DNA of 64,000 nt from Hyphomicrobiales bacterium 4NK60-0047b (GCA_040367435.1 BAABWY010000001.1:930001-994000); one strand, 5' to 3'; counted from the stretch's first letter, positions 10,460 to 20,280 are shown. Translations and numbers: made by a program. Notes: generated from the sequence alone by a model not told the origin.

Positions 10460-10491
10460 GCAATATTAAAGAGATACCTCTTTAATATTGC
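10460..10491 (-). terminator. Intrinsic terminator overlapping the gshA stop codon
   Basis: Perfect 14-bp inverted repeat GCAATATTAAAGAG / CTCTTTAATATTGC with a 4-base loop. It includes the last codons and the TAA stop of gshA. In the gshA direction it is followed by TTTGTTTTC, which merges with the first box of family-1 copy A2. Confidence 0.85.
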
Positions 10492-11867
10492 AATTCTTCA
10501 TAGACCTTGTTCACATCCTGGTTCCACTCATTATTAAAGAGATCAACCAAGCGTTCTGACAAGCTCCACCCATCCTCAACAATTTCGTGTAATGGCTCTA
10601 AGAAGATCCGCTCATCTTCGCCCTCTGGGTTCTTAAAGTCGCGCCCCTTTAACCCGGCATCAGACATCGCCAAAACTTCTTTAGCAATATCATTTAATTT
10701 ATGAGACTGAATGCCTGCCTTCAAACCAAGACGCGGCACGTCATCACGAAGGATCTGACGCTCATTCGTACTCCATCCCTTAATCAGGTCATAGGCAGCG
10801 TCTAATGAGGCTTCATCATATAAAAGCCCTGTCCAAAAAGCTGAAAGCGCTGGCAAGAACGGAGCCGGCCCACAGTCAGCACCGCGCATTTCAAGAAATT
10901 GCTTCAAACGAACTTCAGGAAAAATCGTCGTTAAGTGCAGTTCCCAATCGGCCATCGTTGGAAGTTGACCTTCAAACCCGTCAAGTTTGCCATCCATAAA
11001 TTTCGAAAATGGCTGGCCTAAAACATCAATATAGTCACCATCGCGGTAAACAAAATACATAGGCACTTCAAGGGCGTAGTCAACATAGCGCCCAAAATCC
11101 ATCCCGTCTTCGAAGACAAAGGGGAGCATGCCTGTGCGGTCATTATCAACATCCCGCCAAACTTCAGAACGAAACGAATGAAAACCGCTAACGGCCCCAT
11201 CTTTAAGAACAGAATTTCCAAATAAAGCGGTTGCCAGTGGCTGCAATGCCAAACTAACCCGGAACTTCTTGACCATGTCGGTTTCTGAGCCAAAGTCCAA
11301 ATTCACCTGAACCGTACAAGAATTATGCATCATATTGAGCCCATATGTGCCGACCCTCGGCATATAGTCCCGCATAATCCCATAGCGCCCTTTCGGCATA
11401 TGGGGAATATCATCAACTGAAAATTTAGGAGAATAACCAAGCCCTAAAAAGCCAATGCCCATTTCATCAGAAATTGCACTGACATCTTCAAAATGGCGGC
11501 CAATTTCATTGCGCGTTTGATGAATGGTTTTTAATGGAGCTCCCGAGAGTTCAAACTGCCCACCTGGCTCAAGAGAAATGTTTGAAGAAAACTTCCCGCA
11601 TGTACTCGGCTCTTTTAAACCAATGATCACATCACCTTCAAAAATACCCGTATATTTACTATCAGCCTCCAGCATTTCATCGAGCAGCACAGCAATCCCG
11701 TTTTCTCCCTCATAAGGAACAGGAGAAACATCTTCCCGGTAAAACGGAAATTTTTCATGTTCCGTTCCAATGCGCCATTGGTCCTTCGGCTTCATCCCAG
11801 CTGCCAAATCAGCAATTAACTGATCTCGCGTCTCTAGCGGCGTAGAGTGGTCCACGCTATTTGACAT
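10482..11867 (-). CDS. gshA: Glutamate-cysteine ligase, plant-type
   Basis: A 461-residue cytoplasmic enzyme that joins glutamate and cysteine, the first step of glutathione synthesis. It belongs to the GCS2 / plant-type family usual in alphaproteobacteria: IGTEHEKFPFY near the start, then GGQFELSGAPLKTIHQT and MMHNSCTVQVNLDFGSE. The ATG follows an AGGAGA box by six bases. The stop codon is embedded in a strong terminator hairpin. rsmE lies 120 bases upstream on the same strand. Confidence 0.95.
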   Translation of the reverse strand: MSNSVDHSTPLETRDQLIADLAAGMKPKDQWRIGTEHEKFPFYREDVSPVPYEGENGIAVLLDEMLEADSKYTGIFEGDVIIGLKEPSTCGKFSSNISLEPGGQFELSGAPLKTIHQTRNEIGRHFEDVSAISDEMGIGFLGLGYSPKFSVDDIPHMPKGRYGIMRDYMPRVGTYGLNMMHNSCTVQVNLDFGSETDMVKKFRVSLALQPLATALFGNSVLKDGAVSGFHSFRSEVWRDVDNDRTGMLPFVFEDGMDFGRYVDYALEVPMYFVYRDGDYIDVLGQPFSKFMDGKLDGFEGQLPTMADWELHLTTIFPEVRLKQFLEMRGADCGPAPFLPALSAFWTGLLYDEASLDAAYDLIKGWSTNERQILRDDVPRLGLKAGIQSHKLNDIAKEVLAMSDAGLKGRDFKNPEGEDERIFLEPLHEIVEDGWSLSERLVDLFNNEWNQDVNKVYEELQY

Positions 11868-11987
11868 ATAAATCTCCTACAAGATTGGGAAAAAGTTCCG
11901 AAAAAAATTAAGATGCAAAAATCAAAACAACATACAAAAAGATGCAATCAGCATTACACAAACACAAGTAAGGCAAATACAAAAAAG

Positions 11988-12737
11988 TCAATTACGCCAA
12001 TCACCAAGCACACTGTTTACCAAAGATAATGCCGCAACCGCCGCAGTATCTGCTCGCATGATCCGAGGACCTAAAGAAATTGCTTTAACAAATCTTTGCC
12101 CTACCAGCAAGTCACGTTCACTCGCAGAAAACCCGCCTTCAGGCCCTATTAAAACAGCGAGTGGTAATTGCCCAATTTCCTTCAATTGGGTGATAGGCCC
12201 CCCTTGCACAAGGCTTTCATCACAAAAAACCAGACTTTTGTCAGCTCCTTCAGCCTCTAACCATCCGCTAATCAAATGAGGCAGTTTAACAGGACTATCA
12301 ATTTGCGGTATTGAAAGAATGCCGCATTGCTCCGCTGCCTCAATAGCATTGGCTTTCATACGATCCAAATTCACCCGATCAACATTCGTAAATTCAGTTA
12401 TAACAGGAGTTAACCTAGAAACACCAAGCTCAACTGCCTTTTGTACCATATAGTCTAAACGCGCCCGTTTTAAAGGCGCAAAAATATAATGAAGCTTTTG
12501 AGGAGGAATTTGAGGGCGAAGCCTCTCTAAAAGGTGCAAACCAGCTAATTTTTTACTCTTCTTTTCAATTTCGGCCAGCCATTCACCGTCGGTCCCATTA
12601 AACACGATGATTTTGTCACCCGTTGCTAATCTCAGAACAGAAAGTAAATAGTTAGATTGGTCTTTTTCTAGCGAAATTTCACACGTCTCACTCAATGAAT
12701 GCTCAACAAATAACCGCGTAGAAGGCCCCTTCGCCAT
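11988..12737 (-). CDS. rsmE: 16S rRNA (uracil1498-N3)-methyltransferase
   Basis: A 249-residue SPOUT-class methyltransferase that modifies U1498 of 16S rRNA using S-adenosylmethionine. The C-terminal knot motifs are clear: VLIGPEGGFSASERDLL and SLGPRIMRADTAAVAALSLV. An N-terminal PUA-like domain precedes them. The upstream in-frame start is TTG; the ATG at 12737 (MAKGPSTRLF) has a GAGG box six bases before it. The neighbour gshA follows on the same strand, an order common in Hyphomicrobiales. Confidence 0.93.
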   Translation of the reverse strand: MAKGPSTRLFVEHSLSETCEISLEKDQSNYLLSVLRLATGDKIIVFNGTDGEWLAEIEKKSKKLAGLHLLERLRPQIPPQKLHYIFAPLKRARLDYMVQKAVELGVSRLTPVITEFTNVDRVNLDRMKANAIEAAEQCGILSIPQIDSPVKLPHLISGWLEAEGADKSLVFCDESLVQGGPITQLKEIGQLPLAVLIGPEGGFSASERDLLVGQRFVKAISLGPRIMRADTAAVAALSLVNSVLGDWRN

Positions 12738-12847
12738 AGTAAACCTCAAAATCTAAAAATTGCTACCTACAAAATGCTGAAACTTATGATATATCTGAAC
12801 AAAATATCCTAAAACCCTATAAGTCTAAGTAACGAAGAGCTTGATAA

Positions 12848-13921
12848 ATGGCAAACACAAAACATCCTGATGAAAATCAACAAAACTCTTCCTCAACAAT
12901 AGACGACACCACATTTAACACTGAAGAAGAACAAAACGAAAAAAACTATGACGGTGAGAAAAACACCCTGGCTCATCACTTTTTGCCAAAAAATAGAGAA
13001 CCCTTCATCCGCTTACTGCGTCTAGACCGCCCCATCGGCACATGGTTGTTAGCCTGGCCAGCATACTGGGGCCTCATTGCCGCCTACAGAAGTGAGCTCT
13101 CACTTTACCCAGGCCTTCCAGCAGACCAAACCCCAGCGCTTTTTAATAATTTTTTAGCCTCCCAACCGTTGCTACTTTTTGCTCTTTTTCTTTTAGGTGC
13201 CTTTCTCACAAGAAGCGCAGGCTGCGTTTTCAATGATATTGCAGATAGAAAAATAGACGCTCAAGTCGCACGAACCAAATCAAGACCCATAGCAAGCGGT
13301 GCCATCAGTGTGAAAACGGCGGTAAAAGTACTCGCCATTCTCCTCACACTTGCGCTGCTCATTTTGCTTCAATTTAATTATCTCACCATTGGTCTTGGCG
13401 TTTTCATACTTCTACCCATTCTGATCTACCCGTTCATGAAGCGCATCACCTATTGGCCACAAGCCATGTTATCGCTCTGCTTTAGCTGGGGCTGTTTGAT
13501 GGGCTGGACAGCGATTAAAGGCTCAATAGATCTCCCCGCACTCCTAATGACCACCGCAGCCTTCACTTGGACAATGGGCTTCGACACAATCTATGCCCAC
13601 CAAGACAAAGAAGATGATGCCGTCATTGGTATGAAATCTACCGCCCTGAAATTTGGTGACAATACACAAACCTGGCTCATCGGTTTCTACGGCCTCACAA
13701 TCATCCTTCTATACACCGTTGGTATGCTCATAGGTGCACAACTCATCTATTTCACAGCCATAGGCATGGCCGCTTTGCATGCCTCTTGGCAAATCGGAAC
13801 CTTAAAACTAGATGACGCAGACAATTGCCTCCACCGCTTTAAATCAAACGGTATTTTTGGCCTTATTGTTTTTATCGGCTTTACAGCAGATCATCTGATG
13901 GCACTTGCAATGAGAGGGTAA
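12848..13921 (+). CDS. ubiA: 4-hydroxybenzoate polyprenyltransferase
   Basis: A 357-residue membrane enzyme that attaches the polyprenyl tail to 4-hydroxybenzoate in ubiquinone synthesis. Both Asp-rich motifs are present: NDIADRKIDAQVARTKSRP and YAHQDKEDDAVIGMKSTAL. About eight hydrophobic segments follow residue 60. The first 50 residues are acidic, Asn/Glu-rich and apparently disordered, longer than in most UbiA proteins. It is divergent from rsmE and convergent with the DUF6101 gene. The quinone feeds the oxidase encoded at the left end of the window. Confidence 0.95.
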   Translation: MANTKHPDENQQNSSSTIDDTTFNTEEEQNEKNYDGEKNTLAHHFLPKNREPFIRLLRLDRPIGTWLLAWPAYWGLIAAYRSELSLYPGLPADQTPALFNNFLASQPLLLFALFLLGAFLTRSAGCVFNDIADRKIDAQVARTKSRPIASGAISVKTAVKVLAILLTLALLILLQFNYLTIGLGVFILLPILIYPFMKRITYWPQAMLSLCFSWGCLMGWTAIKGSIDLPALLMTTAAFTWTMGFDTIYAHQDKEDDAVIGMKSTALKFGDNTQTWLIGFYGLTIILLYTVGMLIGAQLIYFTAIGMAALHASWQIGTLKLDDADNCLHRFKSNGIFGLIVFIGFTADHLMALAMRG

Positions 13922-13948
13922 GTCCAAATAAGCGGCAAAACGAATGAA

Positions 13949-14776
13949 TTAGGACCGAGCGGAAATCTCACGGCCCTTAACACGTTTGGAGCGACGATGT
14001 ACCTCTAACCCAGCGCCCAAGTCTCTCACACGCAAAAAATGCGGACCTCTGCGATTGAGGTTGTAAAAAGGCTTACGCGGTTGTGGAGAGCGTATTTCAA
14101 TAGAGCTCGTTGGTTGAAACGGTTCATCAATAAACCCATCCGGCGCAACGAGTAACTGTGGCAAGCGCAAACGTGATGACCAAAACTTCCACAAAGCCTG
14201 AATTTCATCTTCATGATCCGCATAATAAAGCAACACATCCTTAGAGCGGTCTTCATGTAGTAAATAAAGAGAAACAACACCTTCTTCTTGCTCAGCAAAA
14301 GGAACATCAACGGCAAAAAATGTCTCTAGCTTTTTCTGAAAAGAACAAACAGGCAAAGAAGGGATAATCTTTTTTGAAAAAAACGATTTCACCACGTGAG
14401 GAATAAACGGACGGTAGCCGTCTACCCGTAATAGGTCAGAAAATTTCCAACAAGTGGGCGCAGGCGTATAATGCACAGCAACACCAATATAATGTGCGAG
14501 CGGAATACGATCTATTTTTCTAAAAATCCCAAAGCTGTGCTGCCGGAAAGCCAAAGCTTTCCGACTGATCACAACATCAATTCCGGCAAAAGTCAGCACA
14601 TCCTTTAAAGCCGTAGGCTCTAAAGTTAAGCGTGAAACCAAACTTTTGGGGAAAAGGGACTTCGATCGGAGAACTGGGACAAAGCCCCAGCCATCTCCTT
14701 GCGATTTACGCCTCACTGTTAACTCCCTGAGTTGACCATCTTTATGGGTCATTACAAAAGAGTATGCCAGAAACAC
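13949..14776 (-). CDS. DUF6101 family protein
   Basis: A 275-residue protein, function unknown. Features seen: LTFAGIDVVISRKALAFRQ, HYIGVAVHYTP, LYLLHEDRSKDVLLYYADH, a Trp-rich ALWKFWSSRLRLPQLLVAPD and a basic C-terminus. This resembles the DUF6101 family of Hyphomicrobiales, which is often found near ubiA and cysQ as here. The start is uncertain: GTG at 14776 or ATG at 14752; neither has a good ribosome binding site. No signal peptide or membrane helix is evident. Confidence 0.75.
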   Translation of the reverse strand: MFLAYSFVMTHKDGQLRELTVRRKSQGDGWGFVPVLRSKSLFPKSLVSRLTLEPTALKDVLTFAGIDVVISRKALAFRQHSFGIFRKIDRIPLAHYIGVAVHYTPAPTCWKFSDLLRVDGYRPFIPHVVKSFFSKKIIPSLPVCSFQKKLETFFAVDVPFAEQEEGVVSLYLLHEDRSKDVLLYYADHEDEIQALWKFWSSRLRLPQLLVAPDGFIDEPFQPTSSIEIRSPQPRKPFYNLNRRGPHFLRVRDLGAGLEVHRRSKRVKGREISARS

Positions 14777-14954
14777 ATGTTTTTACTCTTAAGAGAAATG
14801 GTAAATTATCCGTTTGCAAACGCGCAGAAATGGAATAAAAAGCCTTTACAGAAAAGCAAATTCTAATCATTTAGTCTAAGACTACGCCAGTACCTAAAAC
14901 AGCAGTTACAAAAGTTAAGACCAAACCTTTCCATGTTCAAAAGGATCACACAGA

Positions 14955-15749
14955 ATGCTTCATAAAGAAGGCATGCTAGACACCCTAAAACAATCGGTAT
15001 CTAAAGCTGGTGACCTCGCTCTGGAATTCTTTGGCAAAGATGTTGATATTGAAATAAAAAAAGACGGCAGCCAGGTCTCGTCAGCTGATCACGCTGTAAA
15101 TGACCTTCTTGAACAAGAATTAAGCCGACTAGATCCCTCAATCAAATGGTTGTCTGAAGAAAGCCCCGTTGATGATAGTCGCTTAAATGCCCCTCATGTC
15201 TGGATTATAGACCCAATCGATGGCACCAGAGGCTTTTTAGAAAACAAGCCAGATTGGACAATCGTCGCAGCTTTAATCGAACAAAACCGCCCTATTCTAA
15301 GCGTTGTTTATAACCCGGTTAAATCAGAATTATACAGCGCAGAAGCTGGAAAAGGCGCCTTTTTAAACGATAAAAAAATAAGCACAAGTTCAACCACAGA
15401 TTTATCAAAAGCGCATATTATTTCCTCAAAAGGACACTTTAATCGCGTTTTCACAGAAGAAACTCAAAAACCATCCACCCGCACCTGGAACAGCTCCATG
15501 GCCTATAGAATAGCCCGAATTGCTGAAGGGGCAGCAGATGCCACAATCTCTCTAACACCTAAAAATGATTGGGATATCGCAGCCGCTCACCTGATTTTAG
15601 AAGAAGCTGGCGGTCAAATGAGCACCCACCTGGGAAATACAATCACATACAACAATCAAGAAATTCGCCATCCAAGTGTAGTGGCAGCAACAAAACCATT
15701 ATACAAACCAATTATAAATAAAACAGAACAAGCTATTAAGCAAAACTAA
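14955..15749 (+). CDS. cysQ: 3'(2'),5'-bisphosphate nucleotidase / inositol monophosphatase family
   Basis: A 264-residue Mg-dependent phosphatase. The metal-binding motifs are complete: LSEESP, WIIDPIDGTRGFLE and DWDIAAAHLILEEAGG. In this context (upstream of DUF4170 and lipid A genes) the family member is usually called CysQ and removes 3'-phosphoadenosine 5'-phosphate. Inositol monophosphatase activity cannot be ruled out from sequence alone. It is the first gene of a + strand block running to lpxK. Confidence 0.88.
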   Translation: MLHKEGMLDTLKQSVSKAGDLALEFFGKDVDIEIKKDGSQVSSADHAVNDLLEQELSRLDPSIKWLSEESPVDDSRLNAPHVWIIDPIDGTRGFLENKPDWTIVAALIEQNRPILSVVYNPVKSELYSAEAGKGAFLNDKKISTSSTTDLSKAHIISSKGHFNRVFTEETQKPSTRTWNSSMAYRIARIAEGAADATISLTPKNDWDIAAAHLILEEAGGQMSTHLGNTITYNNQEIRHPSVVAATKPLYKPIINKTEQAIKQN

Positions 15750-15759
15750 AGGAAGAACT

Positions 15760-16002
15760 ATGAACGACAACTCAAATGAAAATAATGAGCAATTATTACA
15801 TCTTGTTTTTGGTGGCGAGCTAACAAGCTTAGAAAACATTACATTTAAAGATCTTGAAGATCTCGATATCGTCGGCATATACCCCAACTATGCCAGTGCC
15901 TATAGTGTTTGGAAAACCAAAGCACAAAGCACTGTAGATAACGCAAATATGCGTTATTTCATCGTTCATATGCACCGCCTGCTTGAGCCAGAAGTAAACT
16001 AG
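15760..16002 (+). CDS. DUF4170 family protein
   Basis: An 80-residue protein of unknown function, 10 bases after cysQ with a GGAAG box. It contains HLVFGGELTSLENITFKDLE, YPNYASAYSVWKTKAQSTVD and MRYFIVHMHRLLEPE. This is the short conserved DUF4170 protein found between cysQ and the Kdo/lipid A genes in many Hyphomicrobiales. No membrane or signal sequence is present. Confidence 0.85.
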   Translation: MNDNSNENNEQLLHLVFGGELTSLENITFKDLEDLDIVGIYPNYASAYSVWKTKAQSTVDNANMRYFIVHMHRLLEPEVN

Positions 16003-16160
16003 GGGCCAATTAACTTTAAAACACTGAGGATGTCGTCAATTTTTTGTGTTAGGTATTAGTCGATAAAACTTACCATTCTTCGAGAGAGGACTGGTTTAAT
16101 TTCGCTATACGTCCTATAACCTTGGCTTACAGTGTATTTAGGAAGCGGACATAAGATCTC

Positions 16161-18032
16161 GTGCAAGAAAAACTCTTTTCAGATAATAAATTAGCTGATC
16201 GCGACAACGACATCCTCAGTGAAGATTACACCACAAAGGCCGTCGCAAAAAGAATATGGGAAGAGCACCTCCGCCCAAGAATAAAGCTAGTCCTTATCTC
16301 AAGCTTCGCCATGATCATTTCGGCCGGTACCACCGGCGCCGTTCCCCTGCTTATTCAGCGCGCAACAGATGATATCTTTGTCAATAAAGATGCCTCAATG
16401 ATTTATTTCATCTGTGCCGCTGTCATCATTGTCACAACATTAAAATCATTCTCTGCATTTATCTCTAGCGTCACAGTTGGATATTTGGGAGAAAAGTTCG
16501 TTGCTGACATGCGCATCAAAATGTTTGACGGCCTTACCAAAGCTGATCTCAGTTGGATCGAAGGCATTCATTCAGGCAAATTTCTCGCAGGGTTCCTTAA
16601 TGATGCAACGCTAATTCGCAACACAGCAAGCAGAACACTCGTCGCCTTAGTCGAAAATTCTCTCAAAGTTGTTGCACTAACAGCTGTCATGGTTTGGATA
16701 GACTGGAAAATGGCTATCATGATCATGATAGCCCTACCACTAGGTGTTTATCTTCTCTCACGCCAACGTAAAAAAATGCACAGCTCCACCAAAAAAGGCC
16801 TGGTGGAAACAAGCGAACTTTCAACGCTAATCTCACAAACGTTACGTAGCCTTCGCATTGTGCGTGCCTATGGCCAGGAAGAAAAAGAATTAAATCGCGC
16901 CCAATCTGTAATTAATCGCGCCATGGAATATACGATGCGCGGCATGCGTGCCCGCGCCATCTCAAGTCCTGCTGTTGAACTCCTCACAGGCCTAGGCTTT
17001 GCTTTGGTCATCTACTATGCTGGCACAAACGGCATTAATGGTGACGTCTCTTATGGCGACTTCACAGCCTTCATGGCCTCAGCCATGTTGATTTATCAAC
17101 CCTTAAAATCTTTAGCCACTCTACAAACTGCCATTCAAGAAGGGGTTGCAGCCGCCAGCCGCGTTTATGGCATAATAGATCGCGATGTAGCACTAAAAGA
17201 AAAACCAGATGCGAAAGATCTTAAATTAACATCAGGCGAAATCACCTTTGAAAATGTCTCGTTTTCTTATGAAGATGACGCGCCCTTGTTTGAAGATTTC
17301 AGCCTCTCAGTACCACCAGGTAAAACTGTCGCCCTGGTTGGTCCCTCTGGCGGTGGCAAAAGCACCATACTTAATCTGGTCCTACGTTTTTATGACCCAA
17401 CAAAAGGCACCGTCAAAATTGATGGTCAGGACATCTCAAACCTAACCCTAAAAACCTTGCGAGAGGCAACAGCTCTCGTCACACAAGAACCTCTCTTATT
17501 TGACGACACCATCGCAAATAACATCGCCTATGGCATGACAAACGCAAGCCCCGAAGAAATAGAAGCAGCCGCCACAGCAGCAGCAGCTGATGACTTCATC
17601 AAAAATTTCCCTAAAGGATATGAAAACACCATCGGTGAAGCCGGCAATAATCTCTCAGGCGGTGAAAAGCAACGGATCGCCATAGCAAGAGCCATTTTAA
17701 AAGACGCCCCTATTTTGCTTCTCGATGAACCAACAAGCGCTCTCGATAGCAAATCAGAAGCTACCTTCCAAAGGGCTCTCGATGGCTTAATGAAGGGAAG
17801 AACAGTGCTGATGATCGCTCACCGTCTCACAACAGTGAAACAAGCTGATCTCATCTGTGTTCTGGCTCACGGCAAAATGGTTGAAATGGGGACATATGAA
17901 GAGCTTTTGAAAAAAGGCGGTTTGTTCTCGGAATTACATTCAACCCAATTTAGAACGACAACGAATAAAACAGACGGTTCTTCTAACACGGAAGAGTCTC
18001 AATCTGCTAAAGAGCAAATACCAGCTGAGTAA
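16161..18032 (+). CDS. ABC transporter, fused permease and ATPase (MsbA-like)
   Basis: A 623-residue half-transporter: six transmembrane helices (about 30-320), then an ATPase domain. The Walker A is GPSGGGKST, the Q-loop lies in ALVTQEPLLFDDT, the signature is LSGGEKQR, and the Walker B is ILLLDEPTSALDS. Its place between cysQ-DUF4170 and the Kdo transferase suggests export of lipid A or another lipid, as MsbA does. Start is GTG, with no obvious ribosome binding site. A 40-residue hydrophilic Thr/Ser tail ends the protein. Confidence in the exact substrate is low. Confidence 0.9.
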   Translation: MQEKLFSDNKLADRDNDILSEDYTTKAVAKRIWEEHLRPRIKLVLISSFAMIISAGTTGAVPLLIQRATDDIFVNKDASMIYFICAAVIIVTTLKSFSAFISSVTVGYLGEKFVADMRIKMFDGLTKADLSWIEGIHSGKFLAGFLNDATLIRNTASRTLVALVENSLKVVALTAVMVWIDWKMAIMIMIALPLGVYLLSRQRKKMHSSTKKGLVETSELSTLISQTLRSLRIVRAYGQEEKELNRAQSVINRAMEYTMRGMRARAISSPAVELLTGLGFALVIYYAGTNGINGDVSYGDFTAFMASAMLIYQPLKSLATLQTAIQEGVAAASRVYGIIDRDVALKEKPDAKDLKLTSGEITFENVSFSYEDDAPLFEDFSLSVPPGKTVALVGPSGGGKSTILNLVLRFYDPTKGTVKIDGQDISNLTLKTLREATALVTQEPLLFDDTIANNIAYGMTNASPEEIEAAATAAAADDFIKNFPKGYENTIGEAGNNLSGGEKQRIAIARAILKDAPILLLDEPTSALDSKSEATFQRALDGLMKGRTVLMIAHRLTTVKQADLICVLAHGKMVEMGTYEELLKKGGLFSELHSTQFRTTTNKTDGSSNTEESQSAKEQIPAE

Positions 18033-18046
18033 AAGCAAAAAACAAC

Positions 18047-20071
18047 ATGCTCAAAAAACTTTTAAAAAACCCTCTCTGGGGGGAGAGACTGGCTGATGGC
18101 CTTGCAAAATACATAAAATATGTACGAAGCAAAGGAACTACCATTTGTGAGCCAGAAAACCCGGATGAGATCTTCTTAAAAGAAGAGCCGTTCATCCTGG
18201 CCGTATGGCATGGACAATTTTTACTCATCCCCACAATCAGACCAGAAGAAATCAAAGCGAAAATTGTGGTCGGCGCTCATGGAGATGCCGAACTGGCAGC
18301 CAAACTCGTCTCAAGGTTTGGCGTCACTCCCATACGGGGCTCTGGTGCAGCAGGCAGACGTTCGAAAAGAGATCGCGGCGGCGCAAAAGTTTTAAAACAA
18401 GCCATCAAAGCTTTGAGAGAAGGCTTTTGTATTGTCTCAACAGCAGACGTCCCACCAGGTCCAGCGCAAAAGGTCGGAGAAGGCATCATCACAATGGCGC
18501 GGCTTTCAGGCAAACCGATCATTCCAGCTGCCATTGCCACCAAAAGAGCCATCACCTTTAAAAGTTGGAGCCGGCTCACCATTAATTTGCCCAGCTCAAA
18601 AACAGGGTTTGTCGTTGGCGATCCCATTCACGTACCACGTCACAGCACACCAGAGGAATTAGAAAAACTACGCTTAGAGTTAGAAGCTGCCATGGGAAAA
18701 GTCACAAGGCGCGCTCATGAGTTGGCTGAAAGAAACCCGAAGAAAATTCTCCCTCTTTGGGAGAGAACCCTCAAACCAGGCCTCGCGCTAAAATCATATA
18801 AACTAGCAACCAGTATAGCCAAACCAATAGCACCGCTGATCTTCAAGTACCGTGTCAATAAAGGCAAAGAAATCCAAGAGCGCGAGCAAGAACGCTATGG
18901 CATCAGTGAATTAAAGCGACCTAAGGGAAATCTCTGGTGGTTCCATGCCGCAAGTGTTGGAGAAACCAATGCTTGCTTGCCGATAATAAAAAAATTACTT
19001 AACAAGCACCCTGAACTTTCTATTCTCCTCACAACTGGCACGACAACCTCAGCCAAATTGGCTGCCAATAAATTACCAACACGCGCCTTTCATCAATTTA
19101 TCCCCCTAGACAACAAACTCTTTGTCAAAAGGTTCTTGGCACATTGGCGCCCAACTTTGGCAGCCTTTGTTGAATCTGAAATCTGGCCAAATTTAATCAT
19201 AGAAACACACGCCAGAAACATACCTCTTCTTTTAATAAATGGCCGCATGTCAAAGAAGTCCTTTAAACGCTGGTTTAAAAAACCCGCCATGGCACGCCCG
19301 CTCTTCGGTCGGTTTGACAAAGTCCTCGCTCAAGGCCCAATTGACGAACGCCGTTTTATAACGTTAGGCGCTGAAGATGTCATCAATAGTGGCAATATAA
19401 AAATCGACGCGCCAGCACTAACTTATGATGAAACTGAACAGCAAACTTTAAAATCAGCAATCGGTGATCGTCCCTTATTCGTGGCAGCAAGCACGCATCC
19501 AGGTGAAGACGAACTTATTGCTGACGCTCATAATATCATTGCAATGGATTACCCTGATTTTTTAACCATCATTGTCCCACGCCATCCAAACAGAGCTGAA
19601 GAAATTAGAACTTCACTGACCCAACATCAAAGAGACAATCAAGGAAAACCGCTTACAATTGAGCTACGCAGTGAAAATGCAATACCAAGCCGAGGCACAA
19701 ATATTTATATAGCAGACACAATCGGCGAAATGGGCTTGTTTTATAGCCTCACGAAAACAGCATTTATCGGCGGATCTTTTGTTAAACACGGCGGCCAAAA
19801 CCCAATTGAAGGGTTAAAACTGGGCACAAATATCATTACCGGTCCTCATGTTGAAAACTTTGCTATTGCTTATTTTGAGTTATTTCAACGAGGTGGTGCT
19901 ATACAGGTTGAAGACGCCAAAACATTAGCCACAAAAATTGTTGATCTTTTAAAAAATCCGGAACAACATGAAAGTTTAAGAGCTGGCGGCCAAAATGCGA
20001 TAGACTATCTCTCAGGTGCTGAAGAAATCACTCTAAAAACCTTAGAGACTTATTTGGAGCCTTCGAACTAA
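18047..20071 (+). CDS. waaA: Fusion of DUF374 lysophospholipid acyltransferase-like domain with Kdo transferase WaaA
   Basis: A 674-residue protein with two domains normally encoded by separate adjacent genes. Residues 1-225 form a DUF374 domain (AVWHGQFLLIPT, VGAHGDAELAAKLV, TADVPPGPAQKVGEG), related to lysophospholipid acyltransferases. Residues 245-674 form WaaA, which adds Kdo from CMP-Kdo to lipid IVA. Its catalytic Glu is E306 in HAASVGETNA; other family motifs are LTTGTTTSA, ESEIWPNLI, STHPGEDE and GGSFVKHGGQNPIEG. No stop or frameshift separates the parts. The usual N-terminal membrane anchor of WaaA is replaced by the fused domain and a linker. Confidence 0.93.
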   Translation: MLKKLLKNPLWGERLADGLAKYIKYVRSKGTTICEPENPDEIFLKEEPFILAVWHGQFLLIPTIRPEEIKAKIVVGAHGDAELAAKLVSRFGVTPIRGSGAAGRRSKRDRGGAKVLKQAIKALREGFCIVSTADVPPGPAQKVGEGIITMARLSGKPIIPAAIATKRAITFKSWSRLTINLPSSKTGFVVGDPIHVPRHSTPEELEKLRLELEAAMGKVTRRAHELAERNPKKILPLWERTLKPGLALKSYKLATSIAKPIAPLIFKYRVNKGKEIQEREQERYGISELKRPKGNLWWFHAASVGETNACLPIIKKLLNKHPELSILLTTGTTTSAKLAANKLPTRAFHQFIPLDNKLFVKRFLAHWRPTLAAFVESEIWPNLIIETHARNIPLLLINGRMSKKSFKRWFKKPAMARPLFGRFDKVLAQGPIDERRFITLGAEDVINSGNIKIDAPALTYDETEQQTLKSAIGDRPLFVAASTHPGEDELIADAHNIIAMDYPDFLTIIVPRHPNRAEEIRTSLTQHQRDNQGKPLTIELRSENAIPSRGTNIYIADTIGEMGLFYSLTKTAFIGGSFVKHGGQNPIEGLKLGTNIITGPHVENFAIAYFELFQRGGAIQVEDAKTLATKIVDLLKNPEQHESLRAGGQNAIDYLSGAEEITLKTLETYLEPSN

Positions 20072-20072
20072 T

Positions 20073-20280
20073 AGCGCGGTTGCTTGTGGGCAACTGAAGC
20101 GCAAACAAAAAGCACGGTTGCCGCAACGGTGACGGTTGCTTGTGGGCAACCTGAAGGGGCCTAAAAAGAGTGAGCATATGAAACAGAGAAATGGCAACCG
20201 AAGGAGCGTTAAAAATTTCAACCTAAAGCGCCACTAAATAGCGCGGATGCTTTGTGGGCATCTGAAGCGCCACTAAAAAA
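20073..20280 (+). repeat. Family-2 hairpin cluster between waaA and lpxK
   Basis: At least three clear hairpins: GTTGC/GCAAC at 20079-20094, GGTTGC/GCAACC at 20134-20151, and GATGC/GCATC at 20246-20262. Each has a T-GTGG loop and a TGAAG tail, with GCGCCACTAAAAA fully present in the last. The middle copy lies between GGTTGCC (20116-20122) and GGCAACC (20193-20199), which look like the arms of an older copy. The cluster starts two bases after the waaA stop and fills the operon gap. Confidence 0.88.
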
